In this document: positions 55,124 through 63,894 of the stretch, in pieces
Numbering within the stretch: position 1 is the stretch's first letter
Layout: each line of letters opens with the position of its first letter
Origin: Halobacteriales archaeon SW_8_68_21
Lineage (GTDB): Archaea > Halobacteriota > Halobacteria > Halobacteriales > Haloferacaceae
Length of the DNA stretch: 64,000 nucleotides
Reading direction: 5' to 3'
Assembly: GCA_003023405.1 (NCBI GenBank)
Contig: PXST01000024.1
Coordinates: forward strand, 1 to 64,000
Notes under the pieces: model-generated
What the model was told of the DNA's origin: nothing
What the model saw: only the letters and a program-made list of their open reading frames with translations
Database searches by the model: none
Made by a program: the position numbers and the translations under genes

Positions 55124-56392
55124 ATGGATCCGTTGACGACGTTCGACGGCCGATCGCTTGAAGCGGTTCGCCGCGACCTCCACAAGTACGCCGAGGCGGG
55201 CTGGAAGGAGTTCCGTACGTCGGCGTTGCTCGCGGCCGAGCTGGACGACCTCGGCTACGAGGTCTCTCTCGGCGAGGCGACCGTCGACCCGGACGAACGG
55301 ATGGGCGTCCCGCCGGCCGACGAACTCGCCGCGGCTAAGGCCCGCGCTCGGGAGGAGGGAGCGCCGGAGGCGTACCTCGACGAAATGGGAGACGTGACCG
55401 GCGTCGTCGCGACGCGGGAGTTCGGCGACGGCCCGGTCGTCGGACTCCGGACCGACATCGACGCGCTGGAGCGACAGGAGGCGGCGGACGACGGACACCG
55501 TCCGGCCGCGGAGGGCTTTGCGAGCGTTCACCCGGGGGAGATGCACGCCTGCGGTCACGACGCCCACGCCGCGATCGGACTCGGCGTAGCGCGCGCGTTC
55601 GCAGACGGTGGGTTCGACGGGACGCTGAAACTGTTCTTCCAGTCGGCCGAGGAGGGTGGACGCGGCGGGAAGCCGATGGCCGCGTCCGGCCACCTCGACG
55701 ACATCGACCACCTGTTCGCGGTACACGTCGGACTCGGCGAACCCGCCGGGACAATCGTCTCCAGTTACGACGCCCCGCTGTCGAACGCCAAGCTCGACAT
55801 CACGTTCACCGGCGAGCCGTCACACGCCGGCGGCGAACCGCACGCCGGTCGCAACGCACTCCAAGCGGCGACCGCGGCGATCGAGAACCTCTACGGCATC
55901 GCGAGACACGGAGACGGTGCGACCCGGATCAACGTCGGTCAAGTGAGCGCGGACAACGCGCAGAACGTCATCTGTGAGGAGGCGACGATGCGGGTCGAGG
56001 TCCGCGGCGAGACCCACGATCTCAGCGAGTATATGCTCGGTCGGGTTCGCGATGTCGTCGACGGCGCGGCGACGATGCACGACGTGGAGTACGAGACGGG
56101 CCTCTACGGAAAGACCACGACGTTCCGCAACGACGAGTCGATGGTCGAGACGGTGGAGGCGGCCGCGGCCGCGACCGACGGGGTCGACGAGACCGTCTCG
56201 AAGGAGTTCGGCGGAAGCGAGGACGCCTCCTATCTCGTCCGTCGCGTCCAGGAGCGCGGCGGGACCGCGGTGTACCTCGGGGTCGGCGCGAGCAATCCGT
56301 CGGGACACCACACCGCATACTTCGACATCGACGAGGCGGCGATCGATCTCGGGGTGGACGTGATCGTCGAGGCGATCGCGCGGTCGGCGTGA
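55124..56392 (+). CDS. M20-family amidohydrolase (paralogue of 39795)
   Basis: A 422-residue zinc amidohydrolase with VRRDLHKYAEAGWKEFRT, MHACGHDAHAAIGLG, FQSAEEGGRGGKPMAASG and EFGGSEDASYLVRRV. It shares with the 39795 protein the insert after the first helix and most of its length, so the two are clear paralogues. It sits beside the dipeptide transporter cassette and the BMP lipoprotein, where it might hydrolyse imported N-acyl or peptide-like compounds. Substrate unknown. Confidence 0.9.
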   Translation: MDPLTTFDGRSLEAVRRDLHKYAEAGWKEFRTSALLAAELDDLGYEVSLGEATVDPDERMGVPPADELAAAKARAREEGAPEAYLDEMGDVTGVVATREFGDGPVVGLRTDIDALERQEAADDGHRPAAEGFASVHPGEMHACGHDAHAAIGLGVARAFADGGFDGTLKLFFQSAEEGGRGGKPMAASGHLDDIDHLFAVHVGLGEPAGTIVSSYDAPLSNAKLDITFTGEPSHAGGEPHAGRNALQAATAAIENLYGIARHGDGATRINVGQVSADNAQNVICEEATMRVEVRGETHDLSEYMLGRVRDVVDGAATMHDVEYETGLYGKTTTFRNDESMVETVEAAAAATDGVDETVSKEFGGSEDASYLVRRVQERGGTAVYLGVGASNPSGHHTAYFDIDEAAIDLGVDVIVEAIARSA

Positions 56393-56479
56393 CCCGGCTC
56401 GGCGGCGTCGCGTCCGGCCCGCGACCACCCGCCCGAACCGACTCCCGGCACGCCGGGGGCGACTGACCGCGCCGGACGC

Positions 56480-57658
56480 CTACACCTCCGAGGGGACGTC
56501 GATGTCGCCCGCGATGATGTCCTCGCGAGCGGTCGCGACCTCGTCTTTCACGTCTTGGGGGATCTCCGAGCCGAGCTGGTCGCCGTAGGCGAGCTCGACG
56601 CCGTCGCTCTCAAGCCCGAGCGCGACGTTCGAGCCGCCGGGGAACTCGTCGTTCACCGTGGCCTCGATCGCGTTGAAGACGGCGGTGTCGACCCGCTTGA
56701 CCATGCTCGCGAGGATGACGTCGGCGTAGTCGGGCCGGGTGAGCGACTGGTCGCGGTCGACGCCGATCGCGAACCGGCCCTGCTCCTGTGCGGCCTGGAA
56801 GACGCCCGTGCCGGTGTTGCCCGCGGCGTGGTAGACCACGTCGGCACTGCTGTTGTACATCGCGTTGGCCGCCTCGCGGCCGGCCGCCGGGTCGTTGAAG
56901 CTTCCGGTATAGTTGACGCTGACGTCGACGTCGTCGCTGCCGGCGGCGACGCCCGCCTCGAAGCCGGCCTGGAACTTCTGGATCAGGTCGGACTCGCGGC
57001 CGCCGACGAACCCGACGTTCGTCGAGTCGCCCGCAGTCGAGCCGGCACCGGCCGAGAAGTCGCGGGTCGTGAGCAGGCTCGCCATCAGTCCGGCGAGGTA
57101 CGAGCCCTCATGTTCGCGGAAGACGTAGCTCGCGACGTTGTCGGCGTCGACCGCCTCGTCGACGATCATGAAGTCCTGGTCGGGGTACGACTCGGCCGTC
57201 TCCGACAGCGAGTCCGCCTGGAGGAAGCCGATACACGAGACCAGGTCGTAGTCCGGGTCGGTCGACTCCGCGAACTGCTGCTGGAAGGTACCGAACTGCG
57301 ACACTTCGTCCGGCTGGGCCTCCTGATACGAGATGCCGAGCGCTTCTTCCGCCTGCTGGACGCCCTGCTGCGCCTGATCGTTGAACGACCCGTCGCCGAG
57401 GCCGCCCGTCGCGTACACCATCCCGACGTTCGCCGCGGGTCCGTCGCTCCCGTCGTCGTCCGAACCGCTCATCCCGTCGCTCCCGTCGTCCGAACCGTTC
57501 GTCCCGTCGCTCCCGTCGTCGCCGCCCGAACCGTCTCCGCCGGGTCCGCCGGAACACCCGGCGAGGCCGATCAGGCCCGCCGCGCTCGCCGCCTTGATGA
57601 ACCGTCGTCGGTCGAAGTCAGGTGCCATCTCGTCTCCATCCCCGTCGGAACGCGGCAT
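56480..57658 (-). CDS. BMP-family substrate-binding lipoprotein
   Basis: A 392-residue twin-arginine lipoprotein (DRRRFIKAASAAGLIGLAGC), a Gly/Asp/Ser-rich tether, and the Med/BMP fold: MVYATGGLGDGSFNDQAQQG, VSCIGFLQADSLSETA, HEGSYLAGLMASL, VGFVGGRESDLIQKFQAGFE and VYHAAGNTGTGVFQAAQEQG. BMP proteins bind nucleosides or similar ligands. It should serve the ATPase and permeases at 43189-47142, on the same strand but about 9.3 kb downstream in reading order reversed. Start ATG 57658; ATG 57628 is the alternative. Confidence 0.92.
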   Translation of the reverse strand: MPRSDGDGDEMAPDFDRRRFIKAASAAGLIGLAGCSGGPGGDGSGGDDGSDGTNGSDDGSDGMSGSDDDGSDGPAANVGMVYATGGLGDGSFNDQAQQGVQQAEEALGISYQEAQPDEVSQFGTFQQQFAESTDPDYDLVSCIGFLQADSLSETAESYPDQDFMIVDEAVDADNVASYVFREHEGSYLAGLMASLLTTRDFSAGAGSTAGDSTNVGFVGGRESDLIQKFQAGFEAGVAAGSDDVDVSVNYTGSFNDPAAGREAANAMYNSSADVVYHAAGNTGTGVFQAAQEQGRFAIGVDRDQSLTRPDYADVILASMVKRVDTAVFNAIEATVNDEFPGGSNVALGLESDGVELAYGDQLGSEIPQDVKDEVATAREDIIAGDIDVPSEV

Positions 57659-57831
57659 AAATTCACCGCTCCCGCGGCACCGAGGTGATACGTTCGTGAA
57701 AAGAATCAGTCGCGTTTGTGGAAGATCACTCGTCCGACACGGCAGTTCGATCCACGAACCCGGATTCATCACGGTCGTGAACGCTCACATCGCGGATCGG
57801 CGACGGCCCACGGCGTCCGACCGGGCCGCGG

Positions 57832-59254
57832 CTACGCCGTCGCGACGGCGTCCTCGACGACGGCCTCGACCTCGTCGACCAGTCCGTCGACATCGTCGCT
57901 CTCGGCGTACACCCGGACGTACGGCTCGGTGCCGGAGGGTCGAACCAGCGTCCACGAGGCGTCGTCGAACTCCAGCCGGACGCCGTGGTCGGTGTCGACC
58001 GCGGCCTCCGGGAACGCCGCCGGCAGCTCCGTCTCCAGTTCGGCCATCGCCGCGGTCTTCGCGTCGTCGGGACAGGGAACGCTCACCTTGCGGTACGGGC
58101 GCTCGGTGACCGGCTCGCGGAGGGCGTCGAGCCCCTCGTCGGCGACGAGGCGTGCGATCACCGCCGCGGAGGTCACCCCGTCGATCCACCCGCCGAAGCC
58201 GACGTGGACGTGCTTCCACGGCTCGGCCGCGAAGACGACCCGCGTGTCGTCGCCGCCTGCGCCGTCGGCGGCCGCGGCCGCCTCCCGCACCGCGGCGATC
58301 CCCTCGTGGAGCGCGCCGAGGCGGACGCGCTCGACGCGGCCGCCCGCCGCCCGGACGCGCTCGTCGATCCGCCCCGAGGCGTTCGGCGTCGTCACGACCG
58401 CCGGGTCCGCGGCGTCGCTCTCGCGGGTGTACCGCTCCGCGAGGACCGTGAGGACCGTGTCCTCGTGGACGACCTCGCCGTCGGCGTCGACAATTACGAT
58501 CCGGTCGGCGTCACCGTCGTGGCCGATGCCGAACGCGAACCCCTCCGCGTCGTCGCCGGCGCTCCCGCCCTCCGCGTCGTCGCCGGCGCTCCCGCCCTCC
58601 GCGTCGTCGCCGGCGCTCCCATCCTCGGCGTCGTCGCCGGCGCTCTCGCCTTCCGCGTCCGTCGAGCGCCCCGGCTCCGCGACGCCATCGTTGGCGTCGG
58701 CGACGAACGCGCGCAGGTCCGCGAGCGTCTCCGGGGTCGGCTTGCTCCCGCGGCCGGGGAAGTGGCCGTCGACGTTCCCGTTGAGCGTGACCACGTCCGC
58801 GCCGAGCTCGCGGAGGACGGTCGGCGTCGCGGGTGCGCTCATCCCGTTGCCGCAGTCGACCGCGCTCGACGGCGCGTTCCAGCTCCCGGTCGAACTCGGT
58901 GCCGTCGCGGAACAGCTTGATCCCGTTGTCGGTCGGCGGGTTGTGCGAGGCGGTGAGCATCACGCCGTAGCGCCCCTGCGAGGCGTGCGCGAGCGCCGGG
59001 GTCGGAAGCCGACCGGCGCGGCGGACGGCGACTCCGCCCGCGGCCAGCCCGGCCTCCATCGCGGCCGCGAGCGCCGGGCCGGTCACCCGCCCGTCGCGGG
59101 CGAGGACGACGGTCGGTTCGGGGGTCGACTCGCCGTCGGCTCCCCCTCGCGATCGGATCTCGGCACCCACTGCCCGCCCGACGGCGAGCGCGAGCGCCGG
59201 CGTGACGCGGTCCTCGACGCCGCCGCGGATCCCGGCGGTTCCGAACAGGTCCAT
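57832..59254 (-). pseudogene. glmM: Phosphoglucosamine/phosphomannomutase, internal deletion and frameshift
   Basis: The frame from ATG 59254 gives MDLFGTAGIRGGVEDRVTP and the phosphoserine loop MLTASHNPPTDNGIKLF. At about 58865 the sequence jumps, in another frame, to VDCGNGMSAPATPTVLRELG, then FGIGHDGDADRIVIVDADG (metal loop) and LVRPSGTEPYVRVYAES (phosphate loop) to the stop at 57832. Compared with family members about 50 residues between these blocks are missing, so a deletion with a frame change is indicated. It also carries a 27-bp tandem repeat. In haloarchaea such mutases make glucosamine-1-phosphate or related sugars, which would feed GlmU. Confidence 0.82.
58542..58660 (-). repeat. 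27-bp tandem repeat in the glmM-type gene
   Basis: About four units encode GGSAGDDAE (nine residues) with small variations. They lie in an acidic linker before the FGIGHDGDADR metal loop and keep the frame. Confidence 0.75.
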
Positions 59255-59337
59255 GCCGGTCTCCTCGGTGCCCGGGAGTTAGTAGGCGTCGGTTGCGGAC
59301 GGGGCGTTTAACTGGCGGGCGGTCCCACGGTCGGGCG

Positions 59338-59616
59338 ATGACCGACCGCGTTCGCGCACACGTGTTCGTCTCGGGTCGGGTTCAGGGCGTCTACTACCGG
59401 GCCTCGACCCGCGATACGGCCCGCGAGAAGGGCGTCGACGGCTGGGTCCGTAACCTCGACGACGGGCGCGTCGAGGCCGTCTTCGAGGGTCCCGAGGGCG
59501 ACGTTCGCGACATGGTGGCGTGGTGCGAGACCGGCAGCGAGGCCGCCGAGGTCGCCGGCGTCGACGCCGAGTACGGCGAGCCGGAGGGCGAGGACGGGTT
59601 CGCGGTCAGGTGGTGA
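59338..59616 (+). CDS. acyP: Acylphosphatase
   Basis: A 92-residue protein with the complete acylphosphatase signature: HVFVSGRVQGVYYRASTRDT (catalytic Arg in GxVQGVxxR, with Tyr in place of the usual Phe-Arg step) and GWVRNLDDGRVEAVFEG (catalytic Asn). It hydrolyses acyl-phosphates such as 1,3-bisphosphoglycerate or carbamoyl phosphate. ATG 59338 gives the family length. Confidence 0.95.
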   Translation: MTDRVRAHVFVSGRVQGVYYRASTRDTAREKGVDGWVRNLDDGRVEAVFEGPEGDVRDMVAWCETGSEAAEVAGVDAEYGEPEGEDGFAVRW

Positions 59617-59649
59617 CTGCGGGGCACCGGCGAGGGGCGACGCGGGCGA

Positions 59650-60186
59650 TCAGTCGTCGTCCGCGCTCGCCAGACTCGCGGCGTCCGCACCGCCGGGTCG
59701 CTCCCGCACGTCGAGTTCCTCCAGCGCACGCAACACCACGACCGCCTCGACCACGTCGCGCTCCTCGGTGTAGGGGTCGTCGGCCGCGTCGAGCGTCGCC
59801 TCGGCCTCCCGTTCGAGCCGCGATTCCAGCTCCGTCTGGTCCGTCTCCGCCTTCGTCGCCGACAGCAGTGCCTCGTGGTCCTCGCGGAGGTCCAAGGAGA
59901 CGTGGGCGGCGTTACACCGCGAGAGCGGATGGGTGTCCATCTCGATGGCGAGATCGCTCACGAGGTCCCAGTCGTCGGCACAAAAGCGGAGCGTCACCGT
60001 CCCGACCACGTCGCGCCACGAGATCGGACCCCCGTTCTCCATGAGGGTGAGCGCCCGCGGCGGCACGGCGATCCGAGTGTGCGTGTCGTCGCGTCCGCAC
60101 AGGCAACAGGGGGTGTTCTTCAGTCCGGCGTACACACCCGAGGTACGCACCGGAGAAGGGAGTGCGTTTCGGCGTAAAGCGATCAT
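59650..60186 (-). CDS. Haloarchaeal hypothetical protein with Cys/His pairs
   Basis: A 178-residue acidic protein not recognised. Residues near the N-terminus (NTPCCLCGRDDTHTR) and the later FCADDWDLV contain Cys and His that could bind zinc. The C-terminal half is helical with many charged residues. The start at ATG 60186 is preferred because a TATA box (tataaataaa, 60231-60240) lies about 45 bases upstream, within the end of dispersed repeat copy B. Confidence 0.55.
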   Translation of the reverse strand: MIALRRNALPSPVRTSGVYAGLKNTPCCLCGRDDTHTRIAVPPRALTLMENGGPISWRDVVGTVTLRFCADDWDLVSDLAIEMDTHPLSRCNAAHVSLDLREDHEALLSATKAETDQTELESRLEREAEATLDAADDPYTEERDVVEAVVVLRALEELDVRERPGGADAASLASADDD

Positions 60187-60227
60187 TCGCGGAGGGCGTC
60201 TGTGAAGAGCGAACGGTGGCGTCAATC

Positions 60228-60656
60228 GCTTATAAATAAACCAGGCGGTGGCGCGCGCCTCCGAGGAGTGAGGTGCGGGGCGGTGCGGGTGGGACTCGAA
60301 GGGGTAATCACGAGGCGGACGCAGGCGTTCACGAAAGCGAAACTCTCGTGAGCCAATCAGAACGCGAAGCGTTCTAATGGCGACGCAACACCGCAGGGAG
60401 AGCAGCGCGAGCGACCGAGGAGCGTGGTTCGAGACGCCCCCGGCGTCTCGTCACCGCCACAAATCGGTGATCTCCGGCTAGCGGTCGGAACGCTCCGCGT
60501 TTCGACGACGTCACGAAAATCGAGGATTTTCGAACGATAGCGAGCGTGTGCCCGCCTCCAGGCCGGGGCTTCGGTGGAGTTCGTGTCGCTCACCGATTTA
60601 TGAGCCGAACCAACGTCGTACAGTCGAGCGGCCGGGACTTCGACAGAGTTCGCCAC
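60228..60656. repeat. Dispersed repeat, copy B (longer)
   Basis: Begins cttataaataaaccaggcgg then tggcgcgcgcc, and ends ggccggggcttcggtggagt, gatttatgag and gtcgtacagtcgagcggccg, matching both ends of copy A (41126-41325). Copy B is about 230 bases longer; the extra middle section has inverted stretches (for example aaaatcgaggattttcgaac). No coding frame is shared. It may be a MITE-like or structured non-coding element. Confidence 0.6.
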
Positions 60657-60740
60657 TAATCCGCTGTCAACTATTTATAAACGAATCATCAGAGAACCGA
60701 GATTGACTTATAAAAGATCGCCCGTCTCGCCGACGAAGTC

Positions 60741-61199
60741 CTATCCCTGACACTCCGTGAGCCACTCGTGGGCCCAGTCGTCGATCTCCTCGAAGACCGG
60801 CGCGAGCGACTCCCCCTTGTCGGTCAGACTGTAGTACGTCGCCACGGGCGCGTCCTCCTCCAGCCGCCGGTCGACGAAGCCGGTCTCCTGAAGATCGTCG
60901 AGCACGCGCGAGAGGGTCCGGGCGTTCGCGTCGATCTCGCGTTTCAGCTCGTTGAACCGCGCCTCGCCGCTCAACAGCTCGTGGAGGACGACGAGCCGCC
61001 ACTTCGAACCGATCTGCTCGATCGAGTCGACGACCGGGCAGGGCGTCTCCGGCGCGGTCACCGCGTCCGTCCCCGCCGCCGGGTCTGCTCCCGTCGCCGG
61101 CGAGTCGCCCGCATCGGTCTCAGCTTCGCTCGCGGCCGCGTCGGCCTCTCCTGCCGCCGTCTCCGCCGTCTCCGTCTCGCCGAGTTCCTGCGATGACAT
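60741..61199 (-). CDS. HxlR-family transcriptional regulator
   Basis: A 152-residue protein. An acidic, Ala-rich N-terminal tail of about 50 residues precedes a winged helix of the HxlR/DUF24 type: CPVVDSIEQIGSKWRLVVLH, RFNELKREIDANARTLSRVL, and YYSLTDKGESLAPV. HxlR regulators such as YodB respond to quinones and electrophiles by a Cys near the N-terminus; here CPVV has that Cys. It is divergent from a VOC gene of the quinone-dioxygenase type, which it probably controls. Confidence 0.9.
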   Translation of the reverse strand: MSSQELGETETAETAAGEADAAASEAETDAGDSPATGADPAAGTDAVTAPETPCPVVDSIEQIGSKWRLVVLHELLSGEARFNELKREIDANARTLSRVLDDLQETGFVDRRLEEDAPVATYYSLTDKGESLAPVFEEIDDWAHEWLTECQG

Positions 61200-61370
61200 C
61201 GGTGTTACCTACCGATTGTGTTGTCCGGGAAGCGATATATGGGTTACGTCCGTATAGCAGGTTACACGGTGTTAGCTGAACTCACGACGCTACCGCTTCA
61301 GTTCGACACTCCTCTCGGGGACGGTCCGACCGCCGGAACGGCTAACCGTCCCGGCGGCGAGACCGGAGAC

Positions 61371-61853
61371 ATGAGCGACGCGCCGCCGACGACCGGACTC
61401 CATCACGTCACGAACATCTGTACGGACATCGAGGAGACAAAGTCGTTCTACGAGGATGTCCTCGGCTGGCACACGGTCAAGCGGACCCAGAACTACGACG
61501 ACCCCGGCACGCCGCACTACTACTTCTCGTCGACGCCAGAGGGCGAACCGGGGACCGTCGTCACCTACTTCGAGTACCCCGACTCGCAGGGGACGCCCGG
61601 GCCGGGCGCGAGCCATCACTTCGCGTTCGGCGTCGAAGACGAGGCGACGCTCCGCGAGTGGCGGGATCACCTACGCGAACACGACGTCCGCGTTTCCGAG
61701 GTGAAGGATCGCACCTACTTCAAGAGCGTCTACTTCACCGACCCCGACGGCCTCGTCTTCGAACTGGCGACGCGGGGGCCGGGGTTCGCCCGCGACGAAG
61801 ACGACCCGGGGAGCGACGTGATCGATCCGTTCGAGCGCGGCTACGAGAACTAA
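61371..61853 (+). CDS. VOC protein, MhqO/ring-cleaving dioxygenase-like
   Basis: A 160-residue single-domain VOC protein with LHHVTNICTDIEETKSFYED, GASHHFAFGVEDEATL and YFTDPDGLVFELAT, the pattern of the N-terminal half of hydroquinone-specific dioxygenases (MhqA/MhqE/MhqO). Metal ligands His and Glu are present. The full-size enzyme has two such halves, so this is either a half-size dimeric form or a related hydrolase. Divergence from an HxlR regulator with a conserved Cys supports a role in quinone or electrophile defence. Confidence 0.82.
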   Translation: MSDAPPTTGLHHVTNICTDIEETKSFYEDVLGWHTVKRTQNYDDPGTPHYYFSSTPEGEPGTVVTYFEYPDSQGTPGPGASHHFAFGVEDEATLREWRDHLREHDVRVSEVKDRTYFKSVYFTDPDGLVFELATRGPGFARDEDDPGSDVIDPFERGYEN

Positions 61854-61971
61854 ATCGGAAGAAGTGCTCCCCGCTTCTCGGACGATCCGTTACACGGGTC
61901 GGTCCGTCCGGTCGTGTGTCGCGATCGGGCGACCACCGAACCGATTTGTCGACACCGCGCGAATCTGGTCC

Positions 61972-62490
61972 ATGAAATCCGGGGACACGCCCGAACTACT
62001 CTCCTGTGACGACTGCGACACCCTCGCCGTCGGGACCGGACCGGTCACCTGCTGCGGTGCGGCGATGACGCCGACCGCGTCCGTCGACGCCGTCGCGGAG
62101 CCCGAACTCGAAGACCTGCTCGGCGATGTCTTCGAGATGTCCGACACCGAACTCGAGGTCTGTCTCTGCGTGATGGAGGGCGGAACGATGACGGTGAACG
62201 AACTGGCCGACCGGATCGACCGCGACAGGAGCGTCGTCGCTCGGCACCTCAACCACCTCGCGGCGTTGGGCGTCGTGGGGAAGCGCCGGCGGCTCATCGA
62301 GGACGGGGGTCACGTCTACGTGTACCGTCCAGTCGAGCCGGACGTCGTCCGGCGGCGGCTCACGGCGGCCTTCGGGACGTGGGTGCGCGGAGCGACCGAG
62401 CAACTGGCCGCGCTCCGCCGGGAGAAGGTCGCCTCCATCGCCAACGTCGACGGCGATCCGGCGTGGACGCTGTTCAGGGACGAGGGTTAG
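61972..62490 (+). CDS. TrmB-like winged-helix regulator with zinc-binding N-terminus
   Basis: A 172-residue protein. The N-terminal 35 residues hold Cys pairs (LLSCDDCDTLAVG, TCCGAAM) that look like a small zinc knuckle. A winged helix follows (SDTELEVCLCVMEGGTMTVN, RSVVARHLNHLAALGVVGKR). It is followed by a coiled helical tail. It is a soluble transcription factor of a type common in haloarchaea. The start is the ATG after which the zinc motif begins. Confidence 0.8.
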   Translation: MKSGDTPELLSCDDCDTLAVGTGPVTCCGAAMTPTASVDAVAEPELEDLLGDVFEMSDTELEVCLCVMEGGTMTVNELADRIDRDRSVVARHLNHLAALGVVGKRRRLIEDGGHVYVYRPVEPDVVRRRLTAAFGTWVRGATEQLAALRREKVASIANVDGDPAWTLFRDEG

Positions 62491-62957
62491 ATCCGGTCCG
62501 CGGTGACCGCGTAGACGCCGCCGAGCACGGCCCCGTAAGTCGCGTGCCACAGCAGCGACGGCGGCGCGAAGTTCGGGAACGGCGGCGAGGCCGGCGACCC
62601 GACGGCGCTCAGCCAGACCGGCATCACGAGTGCGGCCAAGCCGATCCAGGTCGCGACTCCCCACGCGACGCCCGCGCCGATCCGGAGGGGCGTCGAGTCG
62701 AGGTCGAACGCCCCAACGACCCCGGCGAAGACGACGCCGAGGACCGCGCCGTGAGAGATGTGGACGAAGAGTCCGACGCCGGGATTCGGCGGCGGCGCGA
62801 GCGCGTACAGCGAGGGGATGGCGACGGCCAGCGTCGCCGCGTTCATCGCCAGTACGAGACCGCCCATGGCGGCGGCACCGACGACGCCGCCGGTGAGTCC
62901 GGCCCGCCAGTTTCCGCCTACATTCCCGGCCGTCTGCGACTGGGTCGTGGTCGACAT
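62487..62957 (-). CDS. Four-helix membrane protein, unknown
   Basis: A 156-residue protein with about four hydrophobic segments (AGLTGGVVGAAAMGGLVLAM, FVHISHGAVLGVVFAGVVGA, WGVATWIGLAALVMPVWL, LWHATYGAVLGGVYAVTA). Histidines occur near two helix starts (VHISH, LWHATYG), which recalls heme- or metal-associated small membrane proteins. It is convergent with the regulator ending at 62490, overlapping it by four bases. Function unknown. Confidence 0.7.
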   Translation of the reverse strand: MSTTTQSQTAGNVGGNWRAGLTGGVVGAAAMGGLVLAMNAATLAVAIPSLYALAPPPNPGVGLFVHISHGAVLGVVFAGVVGAFDLDSTPLRIGAGVAWGVATWIGLAALVMPVWLSAVGSPASPPFPNFAPPSLLWHATYGAVLGGVYAVTADRI

Positions 62958-63063
62958 GCGTCCGGTGATCGTCGTCGCGCCCGAATAATGGCGATGAGGT
63001 CGTTCGTCGTCGAAACGAAAACGGAGAAGGTATTTCCGTTTTCGGAGCCATCGGCTCCGGGAT

Positions 63064-63522
63064 TCATCGCTCCTCGACGAGGTCCGCGAACCGGTCGAGC
63101 GCGCGCCGACAGACGGGGACGTACGCGGCCGCGACGAGCGGGACCTCGACGACGACCCGACACCGATCCGAGCGCCCCGGATAGCGCTCGACGCGGTGGC
63201 CGGTCGCGGGAACGCCGGCGACGCGCCAGTCCCAGCGGAGCCGCGTCGCGGCCGTCACCCGAAACGGGGTCCAGACGCCCGCGACCCGGACTCGTCCGGT
63301 CGTCCCGGCCTCGACGTATCGGTCCGCGCTCTCGACGCCGCCGACCGACGGACTCCACTCGGGCCACCGTCGTGTGTCCCGGAGCGTCTTCGCGGTCGGC
63401 TCGGTCGGTGCGGCGACATCACGGCCGACCGCGAGCGTCGACCCCTCTCTGATCACCGTCGATCGGTCGCGCGGACCGGCGTTCCCGAACACAGTTGATG
63501 GTTCGGCGGCGTTGCGCTTCAT
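63064..63522 (-). CDS. SRPBCC-family (polyketide cyclase-like) protein
   Basis: A 152-residue helix-grip protein: VGRDVAAPTEPTAKTLRDTR, WPEWSPSVGGVESADR, VRVAGVWTPFRVTAATRLRW and a C-terminal helix RRALDRFADLVEE. The SRPBCC fold has a deep hydrophobic pocket for lipids or polyketides. The first 30 residues are less certain. Its ligand is unknown, and no neighbour suggests a pathway. Confidence 0.7.
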   Translation of the reverse strand: MKRNAAEPSTVFGNAGPRDRSTVIREGSTLAVGRDVAAPTEPTAKTLRDTRRWPEWSPSVGGVESADRYVEAGTTGRVRVAGVWTPFRVTAATRLRWDWRVAGVPATGHRVERYPGRSDRCRVVVEVPLVAAAYVPVCRRALDRFADLVEER

Positions 63523-63711
63523 CGTCGCGGTCGCCGGATCGTTTCCGTACGTCCGTCCGGTTTCAAGACACCGATACGGCGACGATTCGGCGTTCGTTCA
63601 CCGGTCGAGCCGCGCCCAGAGTTCGATATATTAATACCTTATATGGTATGAGGTCTCATTATCTCTTTCCACGAAGGGTTAATACGGGGGTCCGGGGTAT
63701 CAGGAATCAAT

Positions 63712-63822
63712 ATGGCAAGCGATCGCGACCGCATGAAAGATGTCTCGCACACGGCACCCAACGACACCTCCGCGGACGCCGTCTGGGAACGAGGACGAGG
63801 ATCGGCCGAGGAAGAAGAGTAA
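63712..63822 (+). CDS. Very small conserved-looking haloarchaeal protein
   Basis: A 36-residue frame, MASDRDRMKDVSHTAPNDTS then ADAVWERGRGSAEEEE, with a TATA-like ttaatac (63680-63686) about 29 bases before the ATG. That spacing suits a leaderless transcript. Similar tiny proteins (DRMKDVSH...VWERG) are, to my memory, widespread in haloarchaea; this was not verified. Function unknown. Confidence 0.5.
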   Translation: MASDRDRMKDVSHTAPNDTSADAVWERGRGSAEEEE

Positions 63823-63894
63823 CGCGCCACGAACGCCGATTTCTCCCCGCCGAGGTTCGATCCGTGAGCGGCCGCGCTCTTCGCCGCGGGGCAG

